Part shown: positions 20,405-31,559 of the stretch, piece after piece | Layout: each line of letters starts with the position of its first letter | Position numbering within the stretch: the first letter of the stretch is position 1 | NCBI GenBank assembly: GCA_917880885.1 | Contig: OU862918.1 | Span: 28,605,988-28,669,987 of the forward strand | Direction: 5' to 3' | Length of the DNA stretch: 64,000 nt | From: Limnephilus marmoratus | Taxonomy: Eukaryota; Arthropoda; Insecta; Trichoptera; Limnephilidae | The notes under the pieces: generated by a model | What the model saw: the letters and a program-made list of their open reading frames with translations, nothing else | The model's database searches: none | What the model was told of the DNA's origin: nothing | Program-made: the position numbers and the translations under genes

Positions 20405-20933
20405 ATAGATTAATGAAACAATTCAACTTTGTTTGAACCACTTATACACGGTGACCGGAAACTCGTAGTACAAGCGGGAAACTGGTAAATCTACATCACA
20501 TTCGGAGTCGATTTGTGATATAACTTTTTTGATTTGAGCTTTCGGTTCGAGTAAATCGGGTCCGAAGTTAAGGAATTTTTTTGGTTAAATTTCAAAAAAA
20601 TTTTCACTAGGCGGTTGATTTCAGCTGTGTAATGGAAAAATAGAAAAAAAATAATATTAAAATCGAAATGTTCAGATCGAAAAAAATAAGTTTTTTGGGT
20701 TCTCTACGTGATGTAGATTCACCAGTTTCCCGCTTGTACTACGAGTTTCCGGACACGCTGTATAATGAGTAAATCCGACCGGTTTCAGAACAAACGTTCC
20801 TTCTTCAGCATAGCGTATACCGTATACGTATATACCTGAAGAAGGAACGTTTGTTCTGAAACCGGTCGGCTTTACTCATTATATAAGTGGTTCAAACAAA
20901 GTTGAATTGTTTCATTAATCTATAATGGATAAC
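20405..20933. mobile_element. Penelope-like inverted terminal element, copy 2
   Basis: Outer inverted ends TAGATTAATGAAACAATTCA and TGAATTGTTTCATTAATCTA enclose GACCGGTTTCAGAACAAACG, TTCCTTCTTCAG and, inverted, CTGAAGAAGGAACGTTTGTT. These match the 18.1-kb cluster. A mariner-type MITE (20447-20760) is inserted at a TA. The 18.1-kb copy supplies the uninterrupted version of that site. Confidence 0.6.
20447..20760. mobile_element. Tc1/mariner-type MITE, 314 bp
   Basis: Inverted ends contain CCGGAAACTCGTAGTACAAG then CGGGAAACTGG and the ATCTACATCAC inner part, mirrored exactly near the right end. TA is duplicated at 20445-20446 and 20761-20762. No coding content. Confidence 0.8.
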
Positions 20934-21017
20934 CACAAAGTTATAGCTTCATTCAAAAAGATTATAACTATATTTAGTACACCCCAATCTACCTCCATCC
21001 TACTCTTTCCCCTCGTC

Positions 21018-21413
21018 AATTTAGGAGGCGGGTATGAGTACCGCCACCCCGGAAACCATTTATTGAAATACCAACACCTCTGCCATAGGTCACTCCAAGT
21101 AGTTCGCTAGGTTTGGTGACATAGCAGGGATGCCCGGGTTCATGTGGTGAGGTTAGTTAGGGTCTTGGCGGTGGATGCCTACTGGATCGGTTGAGACTGG
21201 TTAAGGGAGACCTTTTGACCTCTCCAGCAGGACTCAGTGGGAGGGATGGATCTTATCTCCGTCACTCCCGGAGACATTAACCTGCAGATTCCTGCCCACC
21301 CCTCATACCTTTTTTCTTTCCTACCTTTCCTCAAAAGACTCTTCACACGGTGTCCCCAAAGATGACATAGGCCTACGAGGAATTATTTTTCTCAGAGCCT
21401 CCTGTGTAATGTA
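21018..21413 (+). repeat. Dispersed repeat family D, copy 2
   Basis: Contains GGAGGCGGGTATGAGTACCG, ACCAACACCTCTGCCATAGG, TTCGCTAGGTTTGGTGACAT and CCCGGGTTCATGTGGTGAGG, then CCCAAAGATGACATAGGCC and the AGGAATTATTTTTCTCAG end. This copy retains a middle section (GGTTGAGACTGGTTAAGGGA...) that copy 1 lacks. Confidence 0.7.
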
Positions 21414-21435
21414 AACAAACTTTCTTTAACCTCAA

Positions 21436-21490
21436 TGCGTTTTTAATTGGGGAAGCCATAGTGACACTGGCTCCGAGTATTTCATCCAAA
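21436..21490 (+). repeat. Repeat family E fragment
   Basis: TTTTAATTGGGGAAGCCATA followed by GTGACACTGGCTCCGAG matches the 3' segment of the 52.2-52.6 kb repeats. It directly follows family D copy 2. Confidence 0.45.
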
Positions 21491-22849
21491 ATATGATCAA
21501 ATTTATCTTAAATCGGGCACACGGACACGACACACGACCGCTACATATTTCTATCAGTTTATCTCTTCAGTGCTGGCGTATTATATTATCATGTCTGGAA
21601 TGACAGAAACTATCTCCAGTTGCCATGGCGTTCCTAAGGCGACGTTATTCAGACAGATTTGTACCGACATAGAACGATATACATCTGTTTATTTGATATA
21701 ACGTAAGATTAAATTAAACTCTAGTTTAGTGTATGGTATTCCAACTTCAAAACTAAGTGCTTAAAGTTAAGCTGAAACTTTCGAAATTGGTTTTATTTCA
21801 AACCTTAGTTATGGGTGGATTATTTCAGAATGATAAACGGTTGGTCGAGGTTAACCGAAACAAACAATGTTATTTCAGTATGTTTTGCTTTACAATCCTT
21901 AAATATCACTTGTGGAGCTTTTAACAAGAAATTTAAGAGTCTATTTGATTTTTCTTTTCTGCAAAAAATTTCAAACTGATGGAGAAAAATGCTTTTTAAA
22001 TGTAGATATTAAATAAAATATCGTGTTGTGTACGTAAACTGGTGACCTCATAGACTTCCAAATTTAATAGACGAGAAGATACAGACGAGGGGTAAAACCA
22101 AACTATGGGGGGGCGAAGAGGGGAAAGATGACTAGATGGAAAGATATTCGTTAAAAAATCAATCTGACAGTATATAGGCATCTCGCATTATTAATATCAC
22201 GATATAGTTCTTAAAAGCAAAATCTGCTTTTGAATGAATAGATCTTTTTACATGGGAGCGCGAATTGCTCGACACGTTATTTACGTATTTAGGAAGTCCA
22301 AATGCGGCAAAGTAAAGTTCGCCGATTTTCACAGAGGAATATTTTGTTGCCGTATTTAGTTAAGACACTTTTGCAAATGTTTGATAATTTACTTACCTAC
22401 CCCTGTAACCAGCGACGAGCTCACGGAGAACCGCCCACATTCGTTATGTCCACATGTTTTAGGGTAGGTATTATGTATAGCACAAGCTATCGTTTTGCCG
22501 TGTTATTTCGTAAAATGTATGATGTGAGCTCGACGCTGGTCAGGACAAGAATGATAACGTCACATTTTTTAGATTCAAGCGAGGCTCTCGTAAGCCCAGC
22601 CGGCTCCATGGAACCGGTATGGGGTGGGGGAAATAATACGCTTTTGTCACTTAGGGCAGGTCCAGATATATTCATATGTCCATGGGTGACCTGATAATTG
22701 ATCCGCCGAAATGATATTTACTGAAAAATTACATTTTTTGTGCATTATTTACCAAGTTCAGAAGTAAAATGAACTTCAAAAATACTCTAATAAGTTGGTG
22801 TGAATATCAAAAGATTTTTTTGTGCTTATGCGCTGGTTTACATAGTATA
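21491..22849. other. No recognisable gene
   Basis: Longest stretch without a named repeat in the left third. A 130-residue open frame at 22302-22694 has no recognisable domain, no signal peptide and mixed composition. I treat it as chance. Confidence 0.35.
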
Positions 22850-23205
22850 CAGGGTGTTAAGGTACGTACTTGACTTACTTTAACCAGTGATTCCTGACGT
22901 TATTTGGAGTGAAAAATGTAAATGAAATTTTGGTCTCCGGTGACTTTTTTTGACGACTTTTTTTTTTCAAAATTTTTTTCTTCTAAATCAAACGAAAAAA
23001 AATTTCTTTCGCATGTCGTCACTGGTCACTCAGCCGGGTGTCCGACGAACCCCGTACCCCACCTCGAACTGTTCAACAACTACCGTTTTTTTTTTTGTAG
23101 AAAAAAAAAAGTCAAAAATGTCGCCGGAGACCAAAACATTTTTTACTCCAAATAATGTCAGGAATCACTGGTTAAAGTAAGTCAAGTACGTCTTTTAACA
23201 CCCTG
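22850..23205. mobile_element. Mariner-type MITE, 356 bp
   Basis: CAGGGTGTTAAGGTACGTAC continues as TTGACTTACTTTAACCAGTG, with an almost exact mirror at the right end. TA lies on each side. Inverted arms of about 140 bp make the whole element foldable, with poly-T/poly-A inner arms. Confidence 0.8.
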
Positions 23206-24054
23206 TATAGAGAAGCTGATCTTTCCTTGATGTATTTGGATGAAAAAAAAATAGTAAAATTCAATAATTAAAATGAGTATGCACTCTATACTTCATTATA
23301 ACGGATATTAAAATGAAAATAATATCAATAATTCTCAATGAAAATATGGAACAGAAGAAAATATAGAAGTTAAAAATATAATATAGCAATTGAGATGCTG
23401 AATAACTGCGAATTGAAAAAAAATGTTAATATTTCTCGTAGAAAGTATGAGATTAATAAAAATGACGGAATTCCCTTCGACGGTCCCGAATCATAGGTTC
23501 TCAACGTGGGCGATAACGCCCCCTTGTAGGCGTTAGAGACTTTAAGTGCGTTTAACCAGCCAGCGGCTGAAAATCCACATTTCGTCGAAAGTTGTTCTTA
23601 CGATCGTGCAGGGCGGTTACAATGAGAAAGATTAATTATTCCCCGTACCAGCTTTTCAAAATTAAAATTCCATATCGATTTTATTTCATTCCAAATTTGC
23701 TTTAATTTATACCTACATCCAAAAATGCTGAAAGGCGTGATGATAAAACTATTAAAATAATGTACTTTTTGTAATTATTTTTTGATTATAAGTATTTATC
23801 ATTTTTCAATAATGTCTAAGTTAAATAAGAATGTTTAAAAAAATTAGAAATATATTAGTTTGTAAGTACGCAAATAAATACATAAACGAACCAATTTTCG
23901 TCAAGAAATACATGTAGGTATATATTTTTTAATGATTTTATTTAAACTAAAATTAAAATTCTAAAACATGCGATACCCAGATAATGTATTGATTTATTTT
24001 ACTGCATGATTATATGATTTGAAATGGGTGTGGTATAATACATTTTTTTAAATC

Positions 24055-24601
24055 TTCTAATATATAAAATTCTCGTGTCACGGTGTTTGTTGCCATACTC
24101 CTCCGAAACGGCTGGACCAATTTTGATGAAATTTTTTATGCTTATATGTTAGGTCTGAGAATCGACCAACATCTATTTTTCATCCCCCTAAAAGTAAAGG
24201 GTGTTCCACTCCGAAGAAAAATTATTTTCCCATACATTTTGTATGGAACGAATTCTCCTATTTTGAAAGAACTGCAGCAATATTGTAAGGGGTATAATAT
24301 TGAACTGTGAACCGGGGGAGGGGGGAGGGGAAAGGGGGGAAGGGGGAAGGGGGAGGGGGAGGGGGAGGGGGGGGGGGAGGGGGAGGGGGGGGGGAGGGGG
24401 AGGGGGAGGGGGAGGGGGAGGGGGAGGGGGAGGGGGAGGGGGAGGGGGAGGGGGAGGGGGAGGGGGAGGGGGAGGGGGAGGGGGAGGGGGAGGGGGAGGG
24501 GGAGGGGGAGGGGGAGGGAGAAACAATTTAGATCAATTCAGCTAATAAGTTGACAACAGTTTTTGATTCTGAGGCGGTACGAAGTTCGCCGGATCAGCTA
24601 G
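24055..24601 (+). mobile_element. Non-autonomous Helitron with (GGGGGA)n
   Basis: The 5' end TCTTCTAATATATAAAATTC then CTCCTCCGAAACGGCTGGAC and CAATTTTGATGAAATTTTTT is a widely seen insect Helitron 5' region; the 3' end is TTCGCCGGATCAGCTAG before T. The interior is an almost pure GGGGGA hexamer array (about 24345-24518). No protein. Confidence 0.65.
24345..24518 (+). repeat. (GGGGGA)n hexamer array
   Basis: Roughly 28 copies of GGGGGA with occasional longer G runs. Strong G-quadruplex potential on the plus strand. Translations of this tract (poly-Gly/Glu or poly-Pro) are low complexity and not genes. Confidence 0.85.
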
Positions 24602-24901
24602 TTTTATTATAATATTATAAAATAAAAAAATAAAATTTTTCATATATCATGATTAGACGATATGCAAATTTGAATTGTTATTATTATTAAGAATTGACAC
24701 TATATCTCGAATACAAGATGGAAGGTAGCAACCCGATAATTAAAATACAAAAGATTTTTTTAACTGCTAAGCAAAAATGTAACAAATAATTTTTAATTGA
24801 ATTATTGATTCCCCACCCCTCCTAAGTAAAAAAATTGGGGGGGCTCTCGAAAAATAAACAATCTCAAAGTGGGCGGTGGGCAAAACAAGGTTGAGAATCT
24901 A

Positions 24902-25935
24902 CGCACTAGACGTTCTGAACCGTATCTTTTTCTGTGTCCGTTTAATTATTTTCCTAGAGAATTGTTAAAAGGTATTATTTTTAATAATTCACAAAAGGCG
25001 TGCACTTTCTACACAAGTAACAACGAAACTTTATATTTAAATGCAGCTTTAAAACCTACTAAATCTGTCAATATGTAGATACAATTTCAAAAAGTGAGTC
25101 ACAAATATTAGGATTAACGCTTAGAATCACAAATTGCTTTAAAAGTGCAGAATTAACTTTAACATTATATAAATCAATTGTGCGAAGTATTCTCGAATAC
25201 GGATCTACTATTTGGTCTCCCAATTATGAGATTCATAATTATAGAATCGAATCCATACAAAGAAAATTAACCCATGTTATTGCTTATCGCGAAGGTATAT
25301 CTGATCAATTTGGAACGTATAAAGACCGAATTCTACACTATAAACTACATACACTCTCTGACAGGAAGACGGTCTGATTTATTGCTTCTGCACAAAATTA
25401 TACATGCATCAGTTGAAACACCAAACATTTTATCCCAAATTAACATTAACACACCGTCAAGAAATTCAACAAGGAGGATGCAAGATATTTTCTATATATC
25501 TACCTACCACACAAATACAGGATATTTCTCCCCTTTACCACGAACATTAAGACATTATAACACTATACACTGCTCTAATAATGAAATTGACATTTTTAAT
25601 AACCCATTCAATCACTTCAAAAAATATGTTTTACCATCAATCGTATAAAGCTGATATTGTGATGAAGCCCTTTATTCAAAGACAGGAAATATTGTACCTA
25701 CTAATACTAAATCATTGTCCCATCAGCACAGGTGTCAATAATAAATTGTTGGTGAATCTTTTGTACTCTACCTTTTACTCATTCTTGTTCGTCATTCACT
25801 TTTGCATATATACGAGTAGCTAATTATTACTGATATTATTTTTGTTATAATTTTTGTAATTTAAATCATCCATGTATATAAATTTTTGGGCATAATGCCT
25901 GTTTTATGTATTTAAATAAAAAATAATAAATAAAA
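24902..25935 (+). mobile_element. LINE 3' part, family 1
   Basis: Broken frames encode the C-terminal part of a non-LTR retrotransposon ORF2 after the reverse-transcriptase core: LTLYKSIVRSILEYGSTIWS then IESIQRKLTH at 25160-25290, and RNSTRRMQDIFY then FSPLPRTLRHYNTI at 25450-25570. This is the thumb and C-terminal region of Jockey/CR1-like elements. Frameshifts and a stop (about 25077, 25375) interrupt it. The UTR has GGGCATAATGCCTGTTTTAT and ends in an AAATAAAAAATAATAAA tail. Confidence 0.75.
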
Positions 25936-26450
25936 TAATATCCAAGTGATTCTATTTAACAAAAATAGAGTACTCCCCACGGGTATTGATCCCGCAGGTT
26001 GGGAGATGAAACTGTGGGTATAATTATTGTTGTCGGCGACGGAGATAATCATCGGGAACATAAAAATTAATGCTCTCCGTGATAGCTGAATTTTGAAACC
26101 ATCCACGAATCAGTCTATGTTAATTTATACAATAAGCAGTATTGCAACAGCTCTCTGTTTTTCGCTAATCCACCCCTTTCAAAGGAGAAGCCTTTCGAAT
26201 CATGGACACAGCAAAAAACACATAAAAAGCTATTGCGTTGGTATAACAGTACTGACCTAGGTATACGCGGAATTTATTGAAGGTTTCAGACAAACAAAAT
26301 TGGGGGAGAAGATATGTAGATACTTAGTTACCTACTTACCCCTCCATTACCATTATTTTTCTGCACGTACGCCAATATATAAGAAGCATATTGATTTTCC
26401 ACGATGATTCCGTACTGTTATTATTTATAGATGACTTTCAACTAATCCAA
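25936..26450. other. No recognisable gene
   Basis: Unique-looking sequence without a readable frame or repeat match. Confidence 0.4.
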
Positions 26451-26459
26451 GCGAGACAG

Positions 26460-26550
26460 TTCTTACTGACGTCATCGACGTTCGTCCTCTTCTCACGCGT
26501 CTTGTTTGAAAACGAAAAAGACAGTAGATACTGGAACGATGACGTCACGT
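26460..26550. promoter_or_regulatory. Paired CRE-type sites
   Basis: Two perfect TGACGTCA palindromes occur at 26467-26474 and 26540-26547, flanked by GATGACG/ACGTCATCG sequence. TGACGTCA is the CREB/ATF binding site. No coding exon could be placed downstream, so the relevance is unproven. Confidence 0.3.
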
Positions 26551-26937
26551 ACAATCTCTCGCTGGGACTAGAATATATTGCTTTCTATTTACCACCCAAA
26601 AAATGTACTCAATTCAGTTGAAAAATATCTTTTAATTATCGAACAGTATTAATACGGTAACGTCCGCGCGGTTGAATTTCAGAACCCAGCTTCGAGTGCA
26701 TGTCTGACGCCATGACGTATGCGCCGCGTCACAAATAACATCTGTGTACGTGGAATTTCACACAAAGCTACTGTCATAATTCGGTTTCGAATTTAAGAAT
26801 TCGTCACAAGATGTCGCTACTTCAGTCAGCAGGTCGGATGGGGGTATCCCTCCCTTGGTTTAATTGCTACGAATTTGTGTATATTTCTCCGGATAAGGAA
26901 AGATTAACGGTAATACATGTTGTATCAAGCGGCTATA

Positions 26938-27060
26938 CAGGGTGTCCGGGGGTAAAGTGCATTAACTTAAGGAGGTGATTCTACATGATGGTAGGAGTAA
27001 AAAAGATTAACAACTTTTTTCGAAATTTCAACATTTTTTTTCCCATACAAAAAGATCTAC
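26938..27060 (+). mobile_element. Mariner-type MITE, left end only
   Basis: CAGGGTGTCCGGGGGTAAAG preceded by TA is a typical mariner-type terminus. No matching right end was found within the next kilobase, so it is truncated. Confidence 0.4.
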
Positions 27061-27397
27061 CTACTAAAAATCCTTAGTGTGAGGTACGATCTTACTTGCC
27101 GGGAGCCTGCCGGGTACGATCGTGACAACAATGAATGGTGGTGATCATTTTAAACACACATTTCTGCAAGTGTGCATGCTTAAGAGGGCATTACCAAAGA
27201 AAACCAGAAATATGTCATTTTCAAATCAGATTTTAGACGAATTGACCCTTTTCCACGAAAAATTATAAATGGATTTCGAAAGATTGTTCTTTTATCTAGC
27301 ATTCGCATGTAATAAATTTTGAGAATTTTTTTTAATTTTTAGCATAATAAGGTTATTCCGTAGGTCGTTGGCAGATTTGTTAAATTTTCAAAAAAGA

Positions 27398-27896
27398 TTT
27401 TGTATTATACCACACCCATTTCAAATAATATAATCATGCAGTAAAATAAATCAATACATTATCTAGCAAACGCATGTTTTAGAATTTTAATTTTAGTTTC
27501 AATAAAATCATTAAAAAATATGAACGTACATGTGTTTCTTGACGGAAATTGGTCCATTTGTGTATTTATTTGCGTTCTTACAAACTAATATATTTCAGAT
27601 TTTTTTAACATTCTTATTAAATTTAGACATTATTGAAAAATGATAAATACTTATAATCAAAAAATAATTACAAAAAGTACATTATTTTAATAGTTTTATC
27701 ATCACGCCTTTCAGCATTTTTGGATGAAGGTATAAATTAAAACTAATTTGGATTGAAATAAATTCGATATTGAGTAATAATTTAAAAAAGCTGGTACGGA
27801 GAATAATTAATCTTTCTCATTGTAACCGCCCTGCACGATCGTAAGAACAACTTTTGACGAAATGTGGATTTTCGTCCGCTGGCTGGTTAAACGCTC
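27398..27896 (-). mobile_element. hAT-like element H, copy 2, partial
   Basis: Reverse complement of about 500 bp of 23545-24044, including GTATTATACCACACCCATTT, TGCAGTAAAATAAATCAATA, AGTACATTATTTTAATAG and TTTCTCATTGTAACCGCCCT. It ends near GGCTGGTTAAACGCTC. Divergence is modest. Confidence 0.7.
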
Positions 27897-28805
27897 TTAA
27901 GAGATCTCCCCCGATATCAATCTCGATCGACATAGATCTCGGACGAGATCGCTTGTAAGATTTGTGGGATTTTATATCGCTGTTAACGTTTATGTTTATA
28001 AGCATGCAAACTTGCAAGAATGTGTGTTTAAAACGACATAAACCAACATACGTGACAAGCTCACAGCTGAAATTCTGACATCGGCCCGTAGAAAAAGCAA
28101 ACAACAGCCATTGAAAATGACACAAATTTGACAGGAGTTCTCGCGCGATATCGATCTCGTTCTCACAAAAAATACGGAATAGCTCATCTGATAAAGTAAG
28201 CATTGCTTAAATAACATGGTGGTTTTTTAAATAATGAAAATGGTTAAAAATGTATATTATTCATTTTGAATTTAAACGAACTTTAGCTAAGAATGGATAG
28301 AATGGTACTTCGTGCTGCGTCAGTAAATTTTAGATGTAGTCCTTCCTTAATAAAAAAAACCTTTCTTTTTAAATAAGCTTTTAGCATCTTCTTTAAGAAA
28401 AAATATATTTTCACAAAATTTTTCCATCCATTTACGTTTCGCAATGGTGATGGTGGGTCGATTCTGCCAGTAGATATATGTACTAGAAGCCGTCTAGTCG
28501 GGGGGAAAATAATTGCATTCTGTTCGTACTTCAAAAGAAAAGTATTTTAATTTTGTGAATTAAAATGATTTATCTCTAAGCCGGACATCAATGGGACTTG
28601 AAACTTTTTTAATGGCGGATTTTCTATTCTATAACCACTGCTTTACTAGTTATACTGTTTGGTTCTGAAACAGTTTCAAAAATTAAATCCATATTCACAA
28701 GTCTTCATTCATTCATTTATTCCTTTGTTTCCCTCCTTTCCTTTAAGTCCCTACTTACTTACTTCAAAAGGAAAAGAAGAAGATGTTTTCATACCTACGT
28801 GGAAC
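27897..28805. other. No gene; short diverged direct repeat
   Basis: CCCCCGATATCAATCTCG near 27907 and GCGCGATATCGATCTCG near 28142 are diverged direct copies, possibly ends of an unidentified element. Open frames here show no domain. Confidence 0.35.
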
Positions 28806-29110
28806 TCATCCTATTTAATAATATTATAAAGGTGAAAGTTTGTATGGACGTACGTTTGTTTCTCTTTCACACAAAAACTACTGAATGGACTTTAAAAATT
28901 CTTTCACTAATAGAAAGCTACATTATTTGCGAGATCTATAGGCTATATATATCGGTAAGCTCTGGCGTTATGAATAATCTCTGGCGTTATGAAATTATTT
29001 ATCATACGTTTTCTGTCAATAACAAAATCGATTTATTGCAAACGTCAACCAATTGTCGCCTTGGAAACGATGTTTTTTTTATTATTTTTAAATTAGGCAA
29101 TTCACCCTAA
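28806..29110 (+). mobile_element. Helitron-like 5' fragment
   Basis: TAATAATATTATAAAGGTGA then AAGTTTGTATGGACGTACG and CTACTGAATGGACTTTAAAA resemble the 5' region of insect non-autonomous Helitrons. A doubled AGCTCTGGCGTTATGAA phrase is shared with the other Helitrons here. No CTAG-ending 3' terminus was found. Confidence 0.45.
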
Positions 29111-29814
29111 AAAGAGTGCTTTGTTGGCGCCGTACCCGAAATGTATGTATAGTCCGTCAAAAAAGAGTAGAAAATATAAAAACTTGAACTACTAAATTTG
29201 TAGACTGGCAACAACGCTTTAACTGTCAAATATTTTTTTGAAGTGCAATGACACTGATTGTTTGGAACACAGTAAACCACATTTTAAAAAACATTTTTTC
29301 TTCATGACAATAAAATTGATTAAAAGGTGATTTATAAAGCGATTTGCTTTAATTTAATTTAACATAAATTTGAATTTAACAATAGATAGAAAGGAAGGAT
29401 CACTAATGGTGAGTTTAGTAATACTACTTTTAGATCTGTATGAGTTAAATATATTCAGATCTAAAATTAAAGACATGATCTAAAGCCCAAGCAACGCTAG
29501 GTACTTTATCTAGTATTAAATAAATGTGAGCAATTTCTAAACTGTGCTTTATATTTTATTACATTATAGTTATTCTTCATTATGTTAACACAAAATTGCA
29601 AAGGTATAATAATAATATACCTACACGCAATTCTAATTTTGAGATCGGTGGGTATCTATACTGCAATGAAAAAATATTTTTTCCACTATTATGCCTTTTT
29701 AATTTTTTATAAAAATGTAGGTTACACAGCTTTACTTTAACACCATGAGTTATGTGTTTAGTATTGCCATTTGAACAACAGTGGCGCCCTCATATATTTT
29801 CAACTCTTATTTGA
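29111..29814. other. No recognisable gene
   Basis: AT-rich sequence with no named repeat or frame. Confidence 0.4.
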
Positions 29815-31374
29815 CAAACTGTATGTGCCAATGTAAACCCAAACGACTGCACCAAATTGAATAATTCTTTTTTTTTTGTTCGTTATTTTGTATAAAACTA
29901 CCGTTGATTTCTGGCATTATGAAATTTGTATTAAAAAATTATAATAGGTGGCACGCGAGCTGTTTGAAAACTGAGTGTATCCGGAAATGAATGTGTGGAT
30001 TGCGAGAGATGAGAGGGGGGAGTGGGGAGAGGGGGAGGGAGTGTTGGGAGGATGTTGTTGAGGGGGATAGGGGAAGAGGAGGAGGGTGGGGGGAGGGGGT
30101 GAGGGGAGGGAGAGGGAAGAGGGAAGAGGGAAGAGGGAAGAGGGAAGAGGGAAGAGGGAAGAGGGAAGAGGGAAGAGGGAAGAGGGAAGAGGGAAGAGGG
30201 AAGAGGGAAGAGGGAAGAGGGAAGAGGGAAGAGGGAAGAGGGAAGAGGGAAGAGGGAAGAGGGAAGAGGGAAGAGGGAAGAGGGAAGAGGGAAGAGGGAA
30301 GAGGGAAGAGGGAAGAGGGAAGAGGGAAGAGGGAAGAGGGAAGAGGGAAGAGGGAAGAGGGAAGAGGGAAGAGGGAAGAGGGAAGAGGGAAGAGGGAAGA
30401 GGGAAGAGGGAAGAGGGAAGAGGGAAGAGGGAAGAGGGAAGAGGGAAGAGGGAAGAGGGAAGAGGGAAGAGGGAAGAGGGAAGAGGGAAGAGGGAAGAGG
30501 GAAGGAAGGGGAAAAGGGAAGGATGTAGGGGGTGGGGGGAAGGGGGTTGATGGGGGGGAGTTGTGTGGGGAGAGGTAATGTGGAGGGGTAGGGGGTGAAG
30601 GGAGGGGTGGGTGGAGGGAGAGGTGGAGGGGGTTGATGGGGGAGTGGAGTGGAGAGAGGGAAGGTGGAGGATGCGGAGTGGGATGGTCGAGGGGGGGAGG
30701 GAATGAAGGGGAAGGGGGACGGGTGGAGGAACGTGGTGGGATGTGGAGTGGGGAGGGTATGGAGTGGGGGAGGGGTGGATGGAGAAGGAGGGAGAGGGAG
30801 AGGGGGGTTGATGGATGAGTGGAGTGAGGAGAGGGAAGGTGGAGGGGGAGGAGTAGGGGGTGGTGGGTGGTGGGGGAGGGGGGTTGATGGGGGGAGTGGA
30901 GTGGGAGAAGGGGTGGGTGGAGGGGTAGGGGTGAATGGAGGGGGAGGGGTGGGTGGAGGGAGAGGGGGAGGAGGTTGATGGGGGGAGTGGAGTGGAGAGA
31001 GGTAACGTGGAGGAGGCGGAGTAGGGGTGGAACAGGGGGGAGGGAAGGAAGGGGAAGAGGGAGGGGTGGAGGAAGGTGGGGGGAGGTGAAGTGGTGGGTA
31101 TGGGGTGGGGGAGGGGTGGGTGGAGAAGGAGGGGGAGGGAGAAGGGGGGGTTGATGGATAAGTCGAGTGGGGAGAGGGAAGGTGGAGGGGGGAGGAATGG
31201 AGGGAGGGGTGGGTTGGGGGTGAGGGGGGGTTGATGGGGGGAGCGGGGTGGGGGGAGGGGTGGGTGGAGGGGGAGGGGGGCTGATGGGGGGAGTGGAGTG
31301 GGGAGAGGGAAGGTGGAGGAGGTTGAGTGGGAATCCCCTAATACCATGCGAGCGTAGCCGCGGGAAAAAGCTAG
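29815..31374 (+). mobile_element. Helitron with a giant purine tract
   Basis: CGACTGCACCAAATTGAATA, AAACTACCGTTGATTTCTGG and GTGGCACGCGAGCTGTTTGA match the 5' half of the other Helitrons; the 3' end is GCGGGAAAAAGCTAG. The interior is about 1.3 kb of almost pure purine on the plus strand, beginning with a GGGAAGA heptamer array and continuing as diverged GGGGGAGTGGAGTGG repeats. Long open frames on either strand here (Pro/Ser/Leu-rich or Gly/Arg/Glu-rich) follow from the tract and are not genes. Confidence 0.65.
30108..30506 (+). repeat. Heptamer satellite (GGGAAGA)n
   Basis: About 56 nearly perfect tandem copies of GGGAAGA. Because 7 is not a multiple of 3, all three frames give the same seven-residue period. 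Likely grown by replication slippage inside the Helitron. Confidence 0.9.
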
Positions 31375-31559
31375 TTTACAATATTGGAGTTCGGATAACA
31401 AAATGGCACTCATTTCAAATATTAAACAGAACAGCTGACCGAGTGGGAAGAAATAATAATTGTAATGGAAATTCGAATACGTACCAACGTATTTGTAACT
31501 ACACTAAAATTAAAATTAAACATGGAAATTTATGACAATGTTTTTAAATTTGGGCTTAT

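Larger units (their letters stand above)
23494..24901. mobile_element. hAT-like element H, copy 1, with nested Helitron
   Basis: The left end AGGTTCTCAACGTGGGC and right end (reverse complement) AGATTCTCAACCTTG then TTTTGCCCACCGCC are inverted counterparts of a type common in hAT elements. An 8-bp duplication could not be confirmed. A Helitron occupies 24055-24601. About 500 bp of the left part recurs inverted at 27398-27896. Confidence 0.45.

Noticed and set aside
22302..22694. A 130-residue frame as a gene
   Set aside because: No domain, no signal peptide, no supporting splice or promoter context; the opposite strand is also partly open.
24188..24545. Poly-proline and poly-glycine reading frames
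   Set aside because: Products of the (GGGGGA)n hexamer; low complexity only.
29917..31413. A ~500-residue Pro/Ser/Leu-rich reading frame on the minus strand
   Set aside because: It follows entirely from the purine/pyrimidine tract and the heptamer array inside a Helitron; it has no domain and the other frames are equally open.
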